Positions 21,508 through 29,937 of a DNA stretch of 64,000 nucleotides are shown piece after piece (the first letter of the stretch is position 1; each line of letters starts with the position of its first letter). Both the position numbers and the translations under genes were made by a program. A model generated the notes under the pieces. It saw only the letters and a list, made by a program, of their open reading frames with translations, was not told the origin of the DNA and did not search any database. This DNA is from Alphaproteobacteria bacterium (GTDB taxonomy: Bacteria; Pseudomonadota; Alphaproteobacteria; Rhizobiales; Hyphomicrobiaceae), in the NCBI GenBank assembly GCA_019137195.1, contig JAGVSR010000148.1, forward strand, positions 87,675-151,674. Reading direction: 5' to 3'.

Positions 21508-22347
21508 TCAGTGAGACATCAGCACCGGCACACTCATGTCCTTCAACACGCGCCGCGTCGCGCCGCCGAGAATGAACTCCTTCAGGCGCGAATGGCCGTA
21601 GCAGCCCATGACGATGAGGTCTGCGCCGGTCTCGCGGGCACGCGACAGAAGGATCTCACCGGCATCCCGGCCAGGCTCGTCGACGGTGGCGGCATCACAC
21701 CTGACGCCGTGCCGTGCCAGGGTGGTGCAGAGGTCGGCACCCGGAACGTCTCCGGCGGCCAGGTCCGCCTCGGGGTTGATCCATAGCACGGTAACCTTGG
21801 CGGCCATCTCGAGGATCGGAAGGGCGTCGTGGGCCGCGCGAGCGGCCTCGCGCTTGCCGTTCCAGGCGACGATCACCCGCGAGCCGAGACCGGCGTGACT
21901 GCCGGTGGCAGGGATCAAGAGCACGGGCCGGCCCGAGTGCAGGATAAGCTCGGCCGGGGCCTCCATCATGTGCGAGTACGTCCACGAGGGATCGGCCTCC
22001 GAGGCAACGATGAGGTCGGCGGCAGCTCCGCGCTTGGCGACCTCCTTCCACACGCTCGTCTCGTCGCAGTCGATGGGCAGCCACTCGGCGCTGACGCCCG
22101 CCGCGCGAACAGTGCTCTCGAAGGTCTCGCGCATGCGTGTGCGCTCCTTCTCATAAGCTTTGCGGTGGCTGTCGATGATGGTGACCACACCTCCCGGGAC
22201 GAAGGCCGGCTCGACGATCACCGGAGGAAGCACGGTCAGTGCGACCAAGTGGGCATCCGACCTCCGGGCGAGTACGATGGCCGGCTCGAGGAGGCGGCCA
22301 AGGCGCCGCTCGTCGGTGAGATGCAAGAGGATCGTTTTGTACGACAT
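21508..22347 (-). CDS. Tandem universal stress protein (UspA family)
   Basis: A 279-residue protein with two Usp domains. The first starts YKTILLHLTDERRL; the second begins near SRVIVAWNGKREAARAAHDA and ends with the ATP-binding-type loop GCYGHSRLKEFILGGATRRV followed by LKDMSVPVLMSH. The G-x2-G-x9-G(S/T) pattern is met only in part. Tandem Usp proteins often belong to hypoxia and stress regulons. It is divergent from the Hsp20 gene, and the gap between them holds a TTGA-N6-TCAA site. ATG at 22347. Confidence 0.88.
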   Translation of the reverse strand: MSYKTILLHLTDERRLGRLLEPAIVLARRSDAHLVALTVLPPVIVEPAFVPGGVVTIIDSHRKAYEKERTRMRETFESTVRAAGVSAEWLPIDCDETSVWKEVAKRGAAADLIVASEADPSWTYSHMMEAPAELILHSGRPVLLIPATGSHAGLGSRVIVAWNGKREAARAAHDALPILEMAAKVTVLWINPEADLAAGDVPGADLCTTLARHGVRCDAATVDEPGRDAGEILLSRARETGADLIVMGCYGHSRLKEFILGGATRRVLKDMSVPVLMSH

Positions 22348-22402
22348 GGGGTAGCCTCCGGCCACGATGCAGGCACGATGGGGCAATGGAACGGGGGCGT
22401 TT

Positions 22403-22416
22403 TTGATGCGTGTCAA
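22403..22416. promoter_or_regulatory. Candidate FixK/FNR box (anaerobox)
   Basis: TTGATGCGTGTCAA matches the FNR/FixK consensus TTGAT-N4-ATCAA at nine of ten positions and TTGA-N6-TCAA at all eight. It lies 56 bases upstream of the usp gene start and 97 bases upstream of hsp20. A Crp/Fnr regulator is encoded about 2 kb away. Binding is inferred. Confidence 0.6.
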
Positions 22417-22512
22417 TTGACCGGCACCGATTGCCGCTCCTGCCTATTGAAACGGTTAGCCGCCAACATAACTAGTCGCTCATCAGGCATTTCGAGAAGA
22501 GGAGGTTTGGTC

Positions 22513-23004
22513 ATGAAGTCCCAGTCATGGCTTCCTGCGTTGTGGGGCGAGCGGGCGCTCGAGGCGGATCCTTTCCGGTCGCTCAGGAAGGAAATGGACC
22601 AGCTGTTCAGCGACTGGACAGGCGGTCTGGAGCGGGCCGGCTTGCCGGCGGGCATACTGTCGCCCAGGATCGACGTCAGCGAGACACCGGCCGCGTTCAC
22701 GGTCAAGGCCGATCTGCCGGGCGTCGAGGAGAAGGACATCGATGTCACCGTCGCGAAGGAGCAGCTAACCATCAAGGCCGAGAAGAAGTCGGAGGCTGAG
22801 GAGAAAAAGGACGACAAGGACCGTGTGTTCCACCGGGTCGAGCGCTCCTACGGCAGCATGCAGCGGACGATGTCGCTGCCCTTCGACATCGATCCGTCCA
22901 AGGTCGAGGCGAGCTTCAAGGACGGTGTTCTGACGCTCGTACTGCCGAAGCCCACCGAGGTTCAGAATCAGGCGAAGAAGATAGAGATCCGACGACCGGC
23001 GTGA
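22513..23004 (+). CDS. Small heat-shock protein, Hsp20/alpha-crystallin family
   Basis: A 163-residue ATP-independent holdase chaperone. After an N-terminal arm (DPFRSLRKEMDQLFSDW), the alpha-crystallin domain starts at LSPRIDVSETPAAFTVKADL and includes LPGVEEKDIDVTV, YGSMQRTMSLPFDIDPSKVE and the closing FKDGVLTLVLPK motif typical of the family. The C-terminal tail KKIEIRRPA carries an IxI-type motif for oligomer assembly. GAGGAGGTTTGGTC precedes ATG at 22513. TTGAAA and, about 14 bases on, CATAAC at roughly 22447-22472 could be a heat-shock promoter, weakly. A usp gene follows after 68 bases. Confidence 0.93.
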   Translation: MKSQSWLPALWGERALEADPFRSLRKEMDQLFSDWTGGLERAGLPAGILSPRIDVSETPAAFTVKADLPGVEEKDIDVTVAKEQLTIKAEKKSEAEEKKDDKDRVFHRVERSYGSMQRTMSLPFDIDPSKVEASFKDGVLTLVLPKPTEVQNQAKKIEIRRPA

Positions 23005-23072
23005 TAGGTTTCAACCGATCGGTGATCGGGTTCAGGTGACAAGACGGCAGCGGCCAGCGAGGGGGTTCCGAA

Positions 23073-23513
23073 ATGTACAAGCATCTGCTTATCGCATTCG
23101 ATGGCTCCGAGCTGGCCGAAAAAGCGTTGAAGCACGCAATCGATCTCGCCAAAGCTTCGGGCGGCAAGATTACGGCGCTCAACGTTACGCTGCCCTGGTC
23201 GAGCGTGGCTGCGGGCGAGGTGGCGCTGATGTTCCCGCCCGAAGACTATGAGAAGAGCACGGCGGCCGAGGCGGGAAAGCGGCTTGCGAAGGCGGCGGCG
23301 GAGGCCGGCGCACAGGGCGTGTCGTGCGAGATCGTCCACGCGAGTGACGCGCAGCCGCACAAGGCCATCGTCGAGGCGGCGCAGGCCCGGGGTTGCGATC
23401 TCATCGTCATGGGCTCACACGGCCGGCGCGGGATAGCCGGGCTTCTGCTCGGCAGCGTGGCCATGAAGACGCTGACGCATGCCCACATACCGGTGCTCGT
23501 GTACCGGGAATAA
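23073..23513 (+). CDS. Single-domain universal stress protein (UspA family)
   Basis: A 146-residue protein starting MYKHLLIAFDGSELAEKALK, with the family end motif LIVMGSHGRRGIAGLLLGS followed by VAMKTLTHAHIPVLVY. The G-x2-G-x9-GS signature of the ATP-binding Usp subgroup is complete. It lies 68 bases downstream of hsp20 on the same strand and may be cotranscribed with it. A GC-rich hairpin follows its stop. Confidence 0.92.
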   Translation: MYKHLLIAFDGSELAEKALKHAIDLAKASGGKITALNVTLPWSSVAAGEVALMFPPEDYEKSTAAEAGKRLAKAAAEAGAQGVSCEIVHASDAQPHKAIVEAAQARGCDLIVMGSHGRRGIAGLLLGSVAMKTLTHAHIPVLVYRE

Positions 23514-23548
23514 GGCTCGGTAGGGGAACGGAAGCCGGGATGTGATGG

Positions 23549-23566
23549 CGCGCCCGCGAGGGCGCG
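23549..23566. terminator. GC-rich hairpin between convergent genes
   Basis: CGCGCCC (23549-23555) and GGGCGCG (23560-23566) form a perfect 7-pair stem with the tetraloop GCGA. There is no T tract on either strand, so it is at best a weak bidirectional terminator between the usp gene and the minus-strand gene that ends at 23579. Confidence 0.45.
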
Positions 23567-23578
23567 ATAGCGTCGACC

Positions 23579-24256
23579 TCACCCGGAGAGCGACACGGCC
23601 TCGGTGCCGAAATCTCCGCCGATCGGCCGCACTGTGAAATCGTGGGTTTGGACGCCGTGCTGCGAGTAACGCAGTAAGATGCGGGTGCTGGCGTCCTGCT
23701 GAGTCGGCGAGCTCGAGCTGACGATCAGCACAATGCCGCCGCGCACGAGGTGGCTCGAAATACGTTCGCACTGGCTGTCGGCCAGCCACTGGGGGTAGCC
23801 TCCACGCTTGCCGTCCGCGGGCGAAACTTCGACCGCGCACAGCGAACAGCAAATGTCGTCGAGCAGCAGGCCGTTGCCAGCGGCGTAGGCGTTCGCGCTG
23901 GAGAATATGCTGTCGAACTCGCGCACATGATCGAATAGCCCGGCATAGGCAGTGGGCAACCCTGCGGCAAGCTGCTGGTGGGCGTCGTCACTACCGTCGA
24001 CCGACTTTGCCAAGCGCTCGCCGATCAGACACAGGCTTTCGGCGGGCAGATCCTCTGCCGACAGACCCGCCAGCGCGCGACATAGATTGCTCCACGTGCC
24101 GAACAGGCCAATGGCCAGCCGGTACGTATGGGCGTCGGTGACATGCCGCGAGACTCCCGCGGTCCCGGACGTCGCATCCGGGCTCCGGAAACCGTCGCTC
24201 GGATCACGCCTTGCCGTTTCGCGCCTCGCTTGCGAATAGGAGGTCATTGCCAACAT
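23579..24256 (-). CDS. Unknown protein cotranscribed with a Crp/Fnr regulator
   Basis: A 225-residue soluble protein I do not recognise. The middle reads LGTWSNLCRALAGLSAEDLP then SLCLIGERLAKSVDGSDDAH, helical and amphipathic; the second half has ICCSLCAVEVSPADGKRGGY and an end rich in beta-prone residues (TRILLRYSQHGVQTHDFTV). A cluster of three cysteines (CCSLC) could bind metal, but that is speculation. It starts 21 bases after the Crp/Fnr stop on the same strand, so the two are probably one operon. ATG at 24256 or 24247. Confidence 0.6.
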   Translation of the reverse strand: MLAMTSYSQARRETARRDPSDGFRSPDATSGTAGVSRHVTDAHTYRLAIGLFGTWSNLCRALAGLSAEDLPAESLCLIGERLAKSVDGSDDAHQQLAAGLPTAYAGLFDHVREFDSIFSSANAYAAGNGLLLDDICCSLCAVEVSPADGKRGGYPQWLADSQCERISSHLVRGGIVLIVSSSSPTQQDASTRILLRYSQHGVQTHDFTVRPIGGDFGTEAVSLSG

Positions 24257-24277
24257 CGAGCCGGCTTTCCGGCCCCC

Positions 24278-25006
24278 TCAAATCGAGGCTTCGCCTGCAG
24301 CCAAGCGCTCGAGCAACGCAGTATTGATGATACGAACGAGGGTACATTGCTCGAGGTCAATAACTTTCGCGGAACGCAGTTTGGTCAAAGTCCGGCTGAT
24401 TGTCTCGATGGTCAGGCCGAGGAAGTCCGCAATGTCTGAGCGGGTCATCGGCAGCACGATGAGGGCTGGGTTGCGGCCCTGGCGCGCGTTGCGCCGGGAC
24501 AGGGCGAGGAGAAAGCAGGCCAAGCGCTCGGCGGCGCTTCTCTGGCCGATGGTGAACAGATGATCCTGAGCGGCGGCGAGCTCGCGCGACATCGCTTCGT
24601 AGAGCTTCAAGCCGAGGGAGGGATCTCGGCTCGCCATGCGCGACAGGGTACCGGCCGGGATGCACTTCAGGCGGACCGGCTCGAGGGCCTGTGCGTTCAG
24701 CGTATACTCTTGCTCGCAGCCAAGGCCGATGAAGTCGCCCGGGAAGGCAAAGTCGATGACCTGACGGCGGCCGTCCGGCATGATCTTGTAGAGGCAGACG
24801 GCGCCGCTCTCGACGCGATGCACATGGGTGCGGGCGTCACCAGCCGTGAAAATATGCTCGCGGGCCTTGACCACACGGACCGCGCCGCTCGAGAGGTGCT
24901 GGTCGAGGCTGCTCGGCGAGCTGCTGGCAGGCACCCCATGCTCGGCCCAGGCCGGGAGCGCGGAATGAGCGAGTGAGCTGTCGCTCATGGCTTCCAGGTA
25001 GGTCAT
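24278..25006 (-). CDS. Crp/Fnr-family transcriptional regulator, FixK/FnrN type
   Basis: A 242-residue regulator. The cyclic-nucleotide-like sensor domain includes HRVESGAVCLYKIMPDGRRQ and VIDFAFPGDFIGLGCEQEYT; a long dimerisation helix follows, then a helix-turn-helix MTRSDIADFLGLTIETISRT with the E-SR recognition residues that read TTGA half-sites in FNR and FixK. The cysteine cluster that binds an iron-sulfur centre in FNR is not seen at the N-terminus, so oxygen sensing is probably indirect, as in FixK. GGGAGACCGCA precedes ATG at 25006. It is divergent from a response regulator gene 138 bases away. Likely targets in this window are the cbb3 and usp/hsp20 promoters; that is inference. Confidence 0.85.
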   Translation of the reverse strand: MTYLEAMSDSSLAHSALPAWAEHGVPASSSPSSLDQHLSSGAVRVVKAREHIFTAGDARTHVHRVESGAVCLYKIMPDGRRQVIDFAFPGDFIGLGCEQEYTLNAQALEPVRLKCIPAGTLSRMASRDPSLGLKLYEAMSRELAAAQDHLFTIGQRSAAERLACFLLALSRRNARQGRNPALIVLPMTRSDIADFLGLTIETISRTLTKLRSAKVIDLEQCTLVRIINTALLERLAAGEASI

Positions 25007-25086
25007 TGCGGTCTCCCAAGTCAGGTATCTCGGCTGGGAGCCATGTGACAGTCTCAGCAGCATTTTTGTTTGCCGCGGGGTAGCAG

Positions 25087-25106
25087 GATTGTAACAGATT
25101 GTAACA
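25087..25106. promoter_or_regulatory. Tandem 10-base direct repeats, candidate operator
   Basis: GATTGTAACA occurs twice back to back (25087-25096 and 25097-25106), in the 138-base gap between the Crp/Fnr gene and the OmpR-type response regulator. Direct repeats with about one helical turn of spacing are how OmpR/PhoB-class dimers bind. The downstream response regulator may bind here and control itself and the Crp/Fnr gene. Confidence 0.55.
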
Positions 25107-25144
25107 GACGACCGCAGCGAATCGGCGTCCAGAAAGGATCGGCA

Positions 25145-25891
25145 ATGCCGGACGGGTCTCGACGGCACATTCTGGTGGTGGACGACGAGGAGCAGGTCGC
25201 GACGCTGTTGCGCAACCTCTTCGAACGCGAAGGATTTTTGGTTTCGACGGCGGGCAGCGGGGCGGCACTTCGGGCCGAGCTCGCAAAGGCAGCGGTCAGT
25301 CTGGTCACGCTCGATCTCAACCTCGGTGGCGAGGATGGCCTGGCGCTGGCACGCGAGATCAGGTCGCGGCACGACGTGCCGATCATCATGATCACGGCAA
25401 AGGACAACGAGGTCGACCGGGTGGTGGGGCTCGAGCTCGGGGCCGACGACTATATCGTCAAGCCATTCAATTTGCGGGAGGTTTTGGCGCGCGTGCGGGC
25501 CGTTCTGCGGCGGTACGAGGCGCCGATTGCGGCTAAGCCCGCCGGGGCCGCGTGCCAGCAGCACGAGCGGTTCTCATTCGACGGCTGGAAGCTCGACGTG
25601 ACGGCGCGCGAGCTCCTGCACAAGGCGGACGGGTCGCCGGTTCAGCTGACGACCGCCGAGTTCAACCTGCTCGAGATCTTCGTGCGCCGGCCGGCCCGGG
25701 TCTTGTCGCGCGACATGATCATGGACCTCCTCAAGGGGCACGACTGGTCGCCCCTCGATCGGTCCATCGACACGCTCGTTGGCCGCCTCAGAAAGAAGAT
25801 CGAGCCCGACTTCGAGATGCCGACGCTCATCAAGACGGTGCGTGGTGTCGGCTACGTCTTCAGCGCGGACGTGGCGCAGGAGGCCACGTAG
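25145..25891 (+). CDS. OmpR/PhoB-type response regulator
   Basis: A 248-residue two-component regulator. The receiver domain begins HILVVDDEEQVATLLRN with the acidic pair, has the phosphoacceptor D57 in SLVTLDLNLGG, and the conserved lysine in ADDYIVKPFNLREVLARV. The C-terminal winged helix includes LTTAEFNLLEIFVRRPARVL and RSIDTLVGRLRKKIEPD, then KTVRGVGYVFSADV. AAAGGA precedes ATG at 25145. The hybrid kinase gene that converges on it (13 bases between stops) is a plausible but unproven partner, since it carries its own receiver. Confidence 0.93.
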   Translation: MPDGSRRHILVVDDEEQVATLLRNLFEREGFLVSTAGSGAALRAELAKAAVSLVTLDLNLGGEDGLALAREIRSRHDVPIIMITAKDNEVDRVVGLELGADDYIVKPFNLREVLARVRAVLRRYEAPIAAKPAGAACQQHERFSFDGWKLDVTARELLHKADGSPVQLTTAEFNLLEIFVRRPARVLSRDMIMDLLKGHDWSPLDRSIDTLVGRLRKKIEPDFEMPTLIKTVRGVGYVFSADVAQEAT

Positions 25892-25904
25892 GATCGGCCG
25901 CAGG

Positions 25905-27944
25905 TCAGGTGCCGGCCGCCAGGGCCGTCGACACGGCCACTGCCAGCGCCTCGTTGCTGTAGGGCTTGGCCAGGATGTCGGCCCGCGCGGCATAGGCGTC
26001 GGTGCCTGACGCCTCGTCCGGGGCATAGCCGGACGTGAGGACCACCTTCAACGATGGCCACTTGATCGCGACCATGCGGGCGAGATCGAAACCGGAGATA
26101 TTGCCGGGCATGACGACGTCGGTGAAGACAAGGTCAACGGGCGTGCCTCGCTCAAGCACCTCAAGGGCTTCCTGGCCGCTGCCTGCCTCGACGGTCGCAT
26201 ATCCGAGCGACCGCAGGCGCTCGACCGTGACACGGCGGACCGACAGGTTGTCCTCGACGACAAGAATGCGCTCGCCCTGGGCAGGGCGTCTTGCGGCACG
26301 GGAATCGACGGTACCGGCGCCACCGTCCTGGCTTTCGAGGCGCGGCATGTAGATCGTGACGGTGGTGCCGTGGCCCACCTCGCTGTCGAGGGTGACGTAG
26401 CCTCCCGACTGGGTCACGAAGCCGTAGATGGTCGCCAGTCCGAGGCCGGTGCCGCGGCCTGGACCCTTGGTGGTGAAGAATGGCTCGAAAGCGTGCGCCT
26501 TGACGTCCGCCGCCATGCCGGCGCCGGTATCGGAGACGGCGAGCTCAACGTAGCTGCCGGGTGGAACCGTTCCGGCGCGTGGACCATCTCCCGTGACGAT
26601 GGAGTTCCTGGTGGCTACCGTCACCGTGCCGCCGTCCGGCATCGCGTCGCGGGCGTTGATGGCGAGGTTGACGAGGGCGTTCTCGATTTCGGACGGGTCG
26701 GCCTTCACCGGCCAAAGATCCTCGGCGAGCTCCGTCGAGAGCAGGATGTTCTCGCCAATGGAGCGGCGCAGGAGCTCGCGCACGCCGATCACCTCATCGT
26801 TGAGGTTGACGGTGACGGGGGCCAGGCGGCGCTGGCGGGCAAACGTCATCAAGCGATGGTTGAGGCGCGCGCCCATCTCGGCTGCGCGCTCTGCCTCCTC
26901 AAGGTACTTGAGGAGGCGCGGCTCGCTGAGGTCGAGGGCGATGAGCTGCAGATTGCCGGAGATGACGGTCAGGAGGTTGTTGAAGTCATGGGCAACGCCA
27001 CCCGTCAACTGACCCAAGGCCTCCATGCGTCTCAGCCGGTCGAGCGCCGCCTGACTTTCCTGGTGGCGCTGCATCTCGGCGCGCAGCTCCTTCACGTGCT
27101 CCGCGAGGCGCGTCTCGAGCACGGCGTTCGAATTGGCGAGCGCCCGCTCGGCCTCGACCCGCTCGGACACGTCGATACCGAGGCCGCCGACGAACAGGCG
27201 ATTCTGAGCGTTGCGAAACGGGAATTTGTGGACCAGCCAATAGGATAGGCTTCCGTCGCGATTGGGCATCCTCTCGATGGTCTCGGTCTCGAGCTCCTCG
27301 CTCAGCACGCGGCGGTCGCCGGCGACCGCCGTCTCGGCGATCTCGCGCGGCCATAGGTCGAAATCGTTCTTGCCGAAGCAGTGGTCGAAGCGCTCGCCGA
27401 AACGGCGGTTGAAGCTACCGCTCACGAACACGTAGCGGCCCTCGTCGTCCTTCATCCAGCCGACGACCGAGCTGTTGTCGAGGAAGGCCCACAGGCGGCG
27501 CTCGCTCTCGCGCAGGGCGGCCTCGGACTCCTTCCTTTCGGTAATGTCGCGCAGGACGACGGTGAACGTGCGCTCGCCGTCGACGTCGAGCTTGGAGATC
27601 GAGGCCTCGGCCGGGAACTCGGTCCCATCCTTTCTGAGGCCATAGATCTCGCGCCGCTCGCCCATCCTGCGGGCCTGCTGGGGCGCGGCAGCGAAGGCGT
27701 CGATCAGGCCGGCGTGGGCGGCCCGGTATCGCTCGGGCAGCAAGACGGAGAGCGGCTGACCAAGGACCTCGTCCCGGCTCCAGCCGAAGGTGCGCTCGGC
27801 ACCCTCGTTGAACAGGTTGATGCGCTGAGCGTCGTCGATCGAGATGATTGCGTCGGCTGCGATGGCGAGTATGCCGGCGAAGCGCGCCTCTGAGCGGCGC
27901 AACGCGTCTTCTGTTGGCCGGTTCTCAGACTTGAAGCTCGCCAT
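25905..27944 (-). CDS. PAS-PAS hybrid sensor histidine kinase with C-terminal receiver
   Basis: A 679-residue soluble kinase with no transmembrane segment. Order: PAS 1 (about 17-135, with SIDDAQRINLFNEGAERTFG), PAS 2 (about 148-268), a coiled coil (about 265-300), HisKA with the phosphorylated histidine near 319 in TGGVAHDFNNLLTVISGN, HATPase with ENALVNLAINARDAMP, DTGAGMAADV and GPGRGTGLGLATIYGF, then a receiver (about 558-679) with ILVVEDNLSVRRVTVERL and its acceptor aspartate in LVFTDVVMPG. The H-box resembles FixL-like HWE/HisKA kinases that end in a receiver. PAS 1 may sense redox or a ligand; no heme-binding histidine is certain. Start ATG 27944. Confidence 0.9.
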   Translation of the reverse strand: MASFKSENRPTEDALRRSEARFAGILAIAADAIISIDDAQRINLFNEGAERTFGWSRDEVLGQPLSVLLPERYRAAHAGLIDAFAAAPQQARRMGERREIYGLRKDGTEFPAEASISKLDVDGERTFTVVLRDITERKESEAALRESERRLWAFLDNSSVVGWMKDDEGRYVFVSGSFNRRFGERFDHCFGKNDFDLWPREIAETAVAGDRRVLSEELETETIERMPNRDGSLSYWLVHKFPFRNAQNRLFVGGLGIDVSERVEAERALANSNAVLETRLAEHVKELRAEMQRHQESQAALDRLRRMEALGQLTGGVAHDFNNLLTVISGNLQLIALDLSEPRLLKYLEEAERAAEMGARLNHRLMTFARQRRLAPVTVNLNDEVIGVRELLRRSIGENILLSTELAEDLWPVKADPSEIENALVNLAINARDAMPDGGTVTVATRNSIVTGDGPRAGTVPPGSYVELAVSDTGAGMAADVKAHAFEPFFTTKGPGRGTGLGLATIYGFVTQSGGYVTLDSEVGHGTTVTIYMPRLESQDGGAGTVDSRAARRPAQGERILVVEDNLSVRRVTVERLRSLGYATVEAGSGQEALEVLERGTPVDLVFTDVVMPGNISGFDLARMVAIKWPSLKVVLTSGYAPDEASGTDAYAARADILAKPYSNEALAVAVSTALAAGT

Positions 27945-28276
27945 TCATCCTCTGCCCAATTATGCCTGCCCACCTATAGCGTTCGGGACACACTGCGTCG
28001 ATATGGCCAACATGCGTGTGAGCCGACGATTTGCTGTCTTCCGCCGCTTGCCTCCTACTTTGGTGCAAGGACTCGCTGCGTGCCGCCCGCCAGTATGCGG
28101 GAAGAGCCTCCTAGAGAGACTGGTCGACGCTCAATTGCTGCTTCTATAAGCACTCTTAGCTGCGATGTCGCAGTTCTGATCTCGATCAAGGCGAGTATGG
28201 CCAGCAGTGCGAAGGATCGATCAGCGGTTCGTGGTGGCCGGATTCCGGCCATATCTATGAAGAGGGGAGTGAGCAA
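27945..28276. other. Intergenic region between the hybrid kinase and ccoN
   Basis: A 332-base divergent promoter region. The supported element is the FixK/FNR-like site at 28176-28189; the ccoN ribosome binding site GAGGGGAG lies just before 28277. No gene is seen. Confidence 0.5.
28176..28189. promoter_or_regulatory. Candidate FixK/FNR box upstream of ccoN
   Basis: CTGATCTCGATCAA differs from TTGAT-N4-ATCAA at one position. It ends 87 bases before the ccoN start, a usual distance for an activator site near -41.5 of a transcript with a short leader. FixK or FnrN control of cbb3 oxidase is well established in alphaproteobacteria; binding here is inferred. Confidence 0.65.
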
Positions 28277-29923
28277 ATGGCTGAACGAAGAACGTTCACG
28301 GATGTCCTGACGGTCCTTGTGGCCGTGGCATTCGCCGCCGTCGGGCTCATGTACTTGGTTCTGTCGCCAGACCCGGTCATGAAGTTCCACGGCACAGTCC
28401 TAGCCTTGTCCGCGATCATCGCGGCACTATTCGTCTTACCCAACAAGCTCGTGCAGCCTTTCTCGACGCCGGGATCCGATGTCGACTACTGCGATGGACC
28501 GATCAAGTTCGCGACCATCGCCGCCGTTTTCTGGGGTATCGCGGGCTTCATCGTCGGCGACCTCATTGCTTGGCAGCTGGCGTTCCCTGCCTTGAACCTG
28601 GATCTACCCTGGACCAGCTTCGGGCGCCTGCGTCCGCTGCACACGTCGGCGGTCATCTTTGCTTTCGGCGGCAACGTGCTGCTTGCGACCTCGTTCTACG
28701 TCGTGCAGCGCACCAGCCATGCCCGTCTCGCCGGGCGCTGGGCGCCGTGGTTCGTGGTGTGGGGCTACAATACCTTCATCGTGATCGCGGGCACGGGCTA
28801 CCTGCTCGGCGTCACGGAGGGCAAGGAGTACGCTGAGCCCGAGTGGTACGCCGACCTGTTCCTGACCATCGTGTGGGTCGTGTATCTGCTGGTGTTCCTT
28901 GGTACGCTGATGAGGCGCCGCGAGCCGCACATCTACGTGGCGAACTGGTTCTACATCGCGTTCATCGTGACGGTGGCCATGCTCCACCTCGTCAACAACG
29001 TCACGCTGCCGGTGTCGCTCCTCGAGTCGAAGAGCTACATCGCCTACTCCGGCGTTCAGGACGCCATGACCCAGTGGTGGTACGGCCATAACGCGGTCGG
29101 CTTCTTCCTCACGGCGGCGTTTCTCGGCATCATGTATTACTTCGTGCCGAAGCGCGCCGAGCGGCCGGTCTACTCGTACAAGCTGTCGATCGTTCACTTC
29201 TGGACGCTGATCTTCCTCTACATCTGGGCAGGCCCGCACCATCTGCACTACACGGCTCTGCCGGATTGGACGCAGACGCTCGGCATGACCTTCTCGGTGA
29301 TGCTGTGGATGCCGTCCTGGGGCGGCATGATCAACGGCCTGATGACGCTCTCGGGCGCATGGGACAAGCTCCGAACGGACCCGGTCATCCGACTGATGGT
29401 GGTGTCGGTCGCCTTCTACGGCATGTCGACCTTCGAAGGCCCGCTTATGTCGGTGAAGGCGGTCAACTCGCTGTCGCACTACACGGACTGGACCATCGGT
29501 CACGTCCACTCGGGTGCGCTCGGCTGGGTCGCCATGATCTCGTTCGGTGCCATCTACTGCCTCGTTCCGTGGCTGTGGAACCGTAAGGCGCTCTACTCGA
29601 TCAAGCTGGTCGAGTGGCACTTCTGGACCTCGACGATCGGCATCGTGCTCTACATCACGTCCATGTGGGTGTCGGGCATCATGCAGGGTCTCATGTGGCG
29701 TGCCTACGACAAGCTCGGCTTCCTCTCCTACTCGTTCGTGGAGACGGTCGAGGCGATGCACCCCTACTACATCATCCGTGCCACCGGCGGCGCTCTGTTC
29801 GTCGTGGGCGGCTTCATCATGGCCTACAATGTCTGGCGCACGATCCGCGGCGACGAGCCGGTGGATGCCCATGAGCAGCCGCGAGTCGCGGCGGCTCCGG
29901 CACTGCGCGCTCAGATGATCTGA
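28277..29923 (+). CDS. ccoN: cbb3-type cytochrome c oxidase subunit I
   Basis: CcoN is the catalytic subunit of the high-affinity cbb3 oxidase; it holds heme b and the heme b3-CuB oxygen-reduction centre in the inner membrane. The protein has 548 residues and about 12-14 hydrophobic segments. Conserved stretches include [20 protein letters not shown] with a heme ligand histidine, [40 protein letters not shown] with the copper-ligand histidine pair, and [20 protein letters not shown] near the second heme. An ATG preceded by GAGGGGAG marks the start. It is the first gene of ccoNOQP. Confidence 0.97.
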   Translation: MAERRTFTDVLTVLVAVAFAAVGLMYLVLSPDPVMKFHGTVLALSAIIAALFVLPNKLVQPFSTPGSDVDYCDGPIKFATIAAVFWGIAGFIVGDLIAWQLAFPALNLDLPWTSFGRLRPLHTSAVIFAFGGNVLLATSFYVVQRTSHARLAGRWAPWFVVWGYNTFIVIAGTGYLLGVTEGKEYAEPEWYADLFLTIVWVVYLLVFLGTLMRRREPHIYVANWFYIAFIVTVAMLHLVNNVTLPVSLLESKSYIAYSGVQDAMTQWWYGHNAVGFFLTAAFLGIMYYFVPKRAERPVYSYKLSIVHFWTLIFLYIWAGPHHLHYTALPDWTQTLGMTFSVMLWMPSWGGMINGLMTLSGAWDKLRTDPVIRLMVVSVAFYGMSTFEGPLMSVKAVNSLSHYTDWTIGHVHSGALGWVAMISFGAIYCLVPWLWNRKALYSIKLVEWHFWTSTIGIVLYITSMWVSGIMQGLMWRAYDKLGFLSYSFVETVEAMHPYYIIRATGGALFVVGGFIMAYNVWRTIRGDEPVDAHEQPRVAAAPALRAQMI

Positions 29924-29937
29924 CAAGGGGGGCGACC

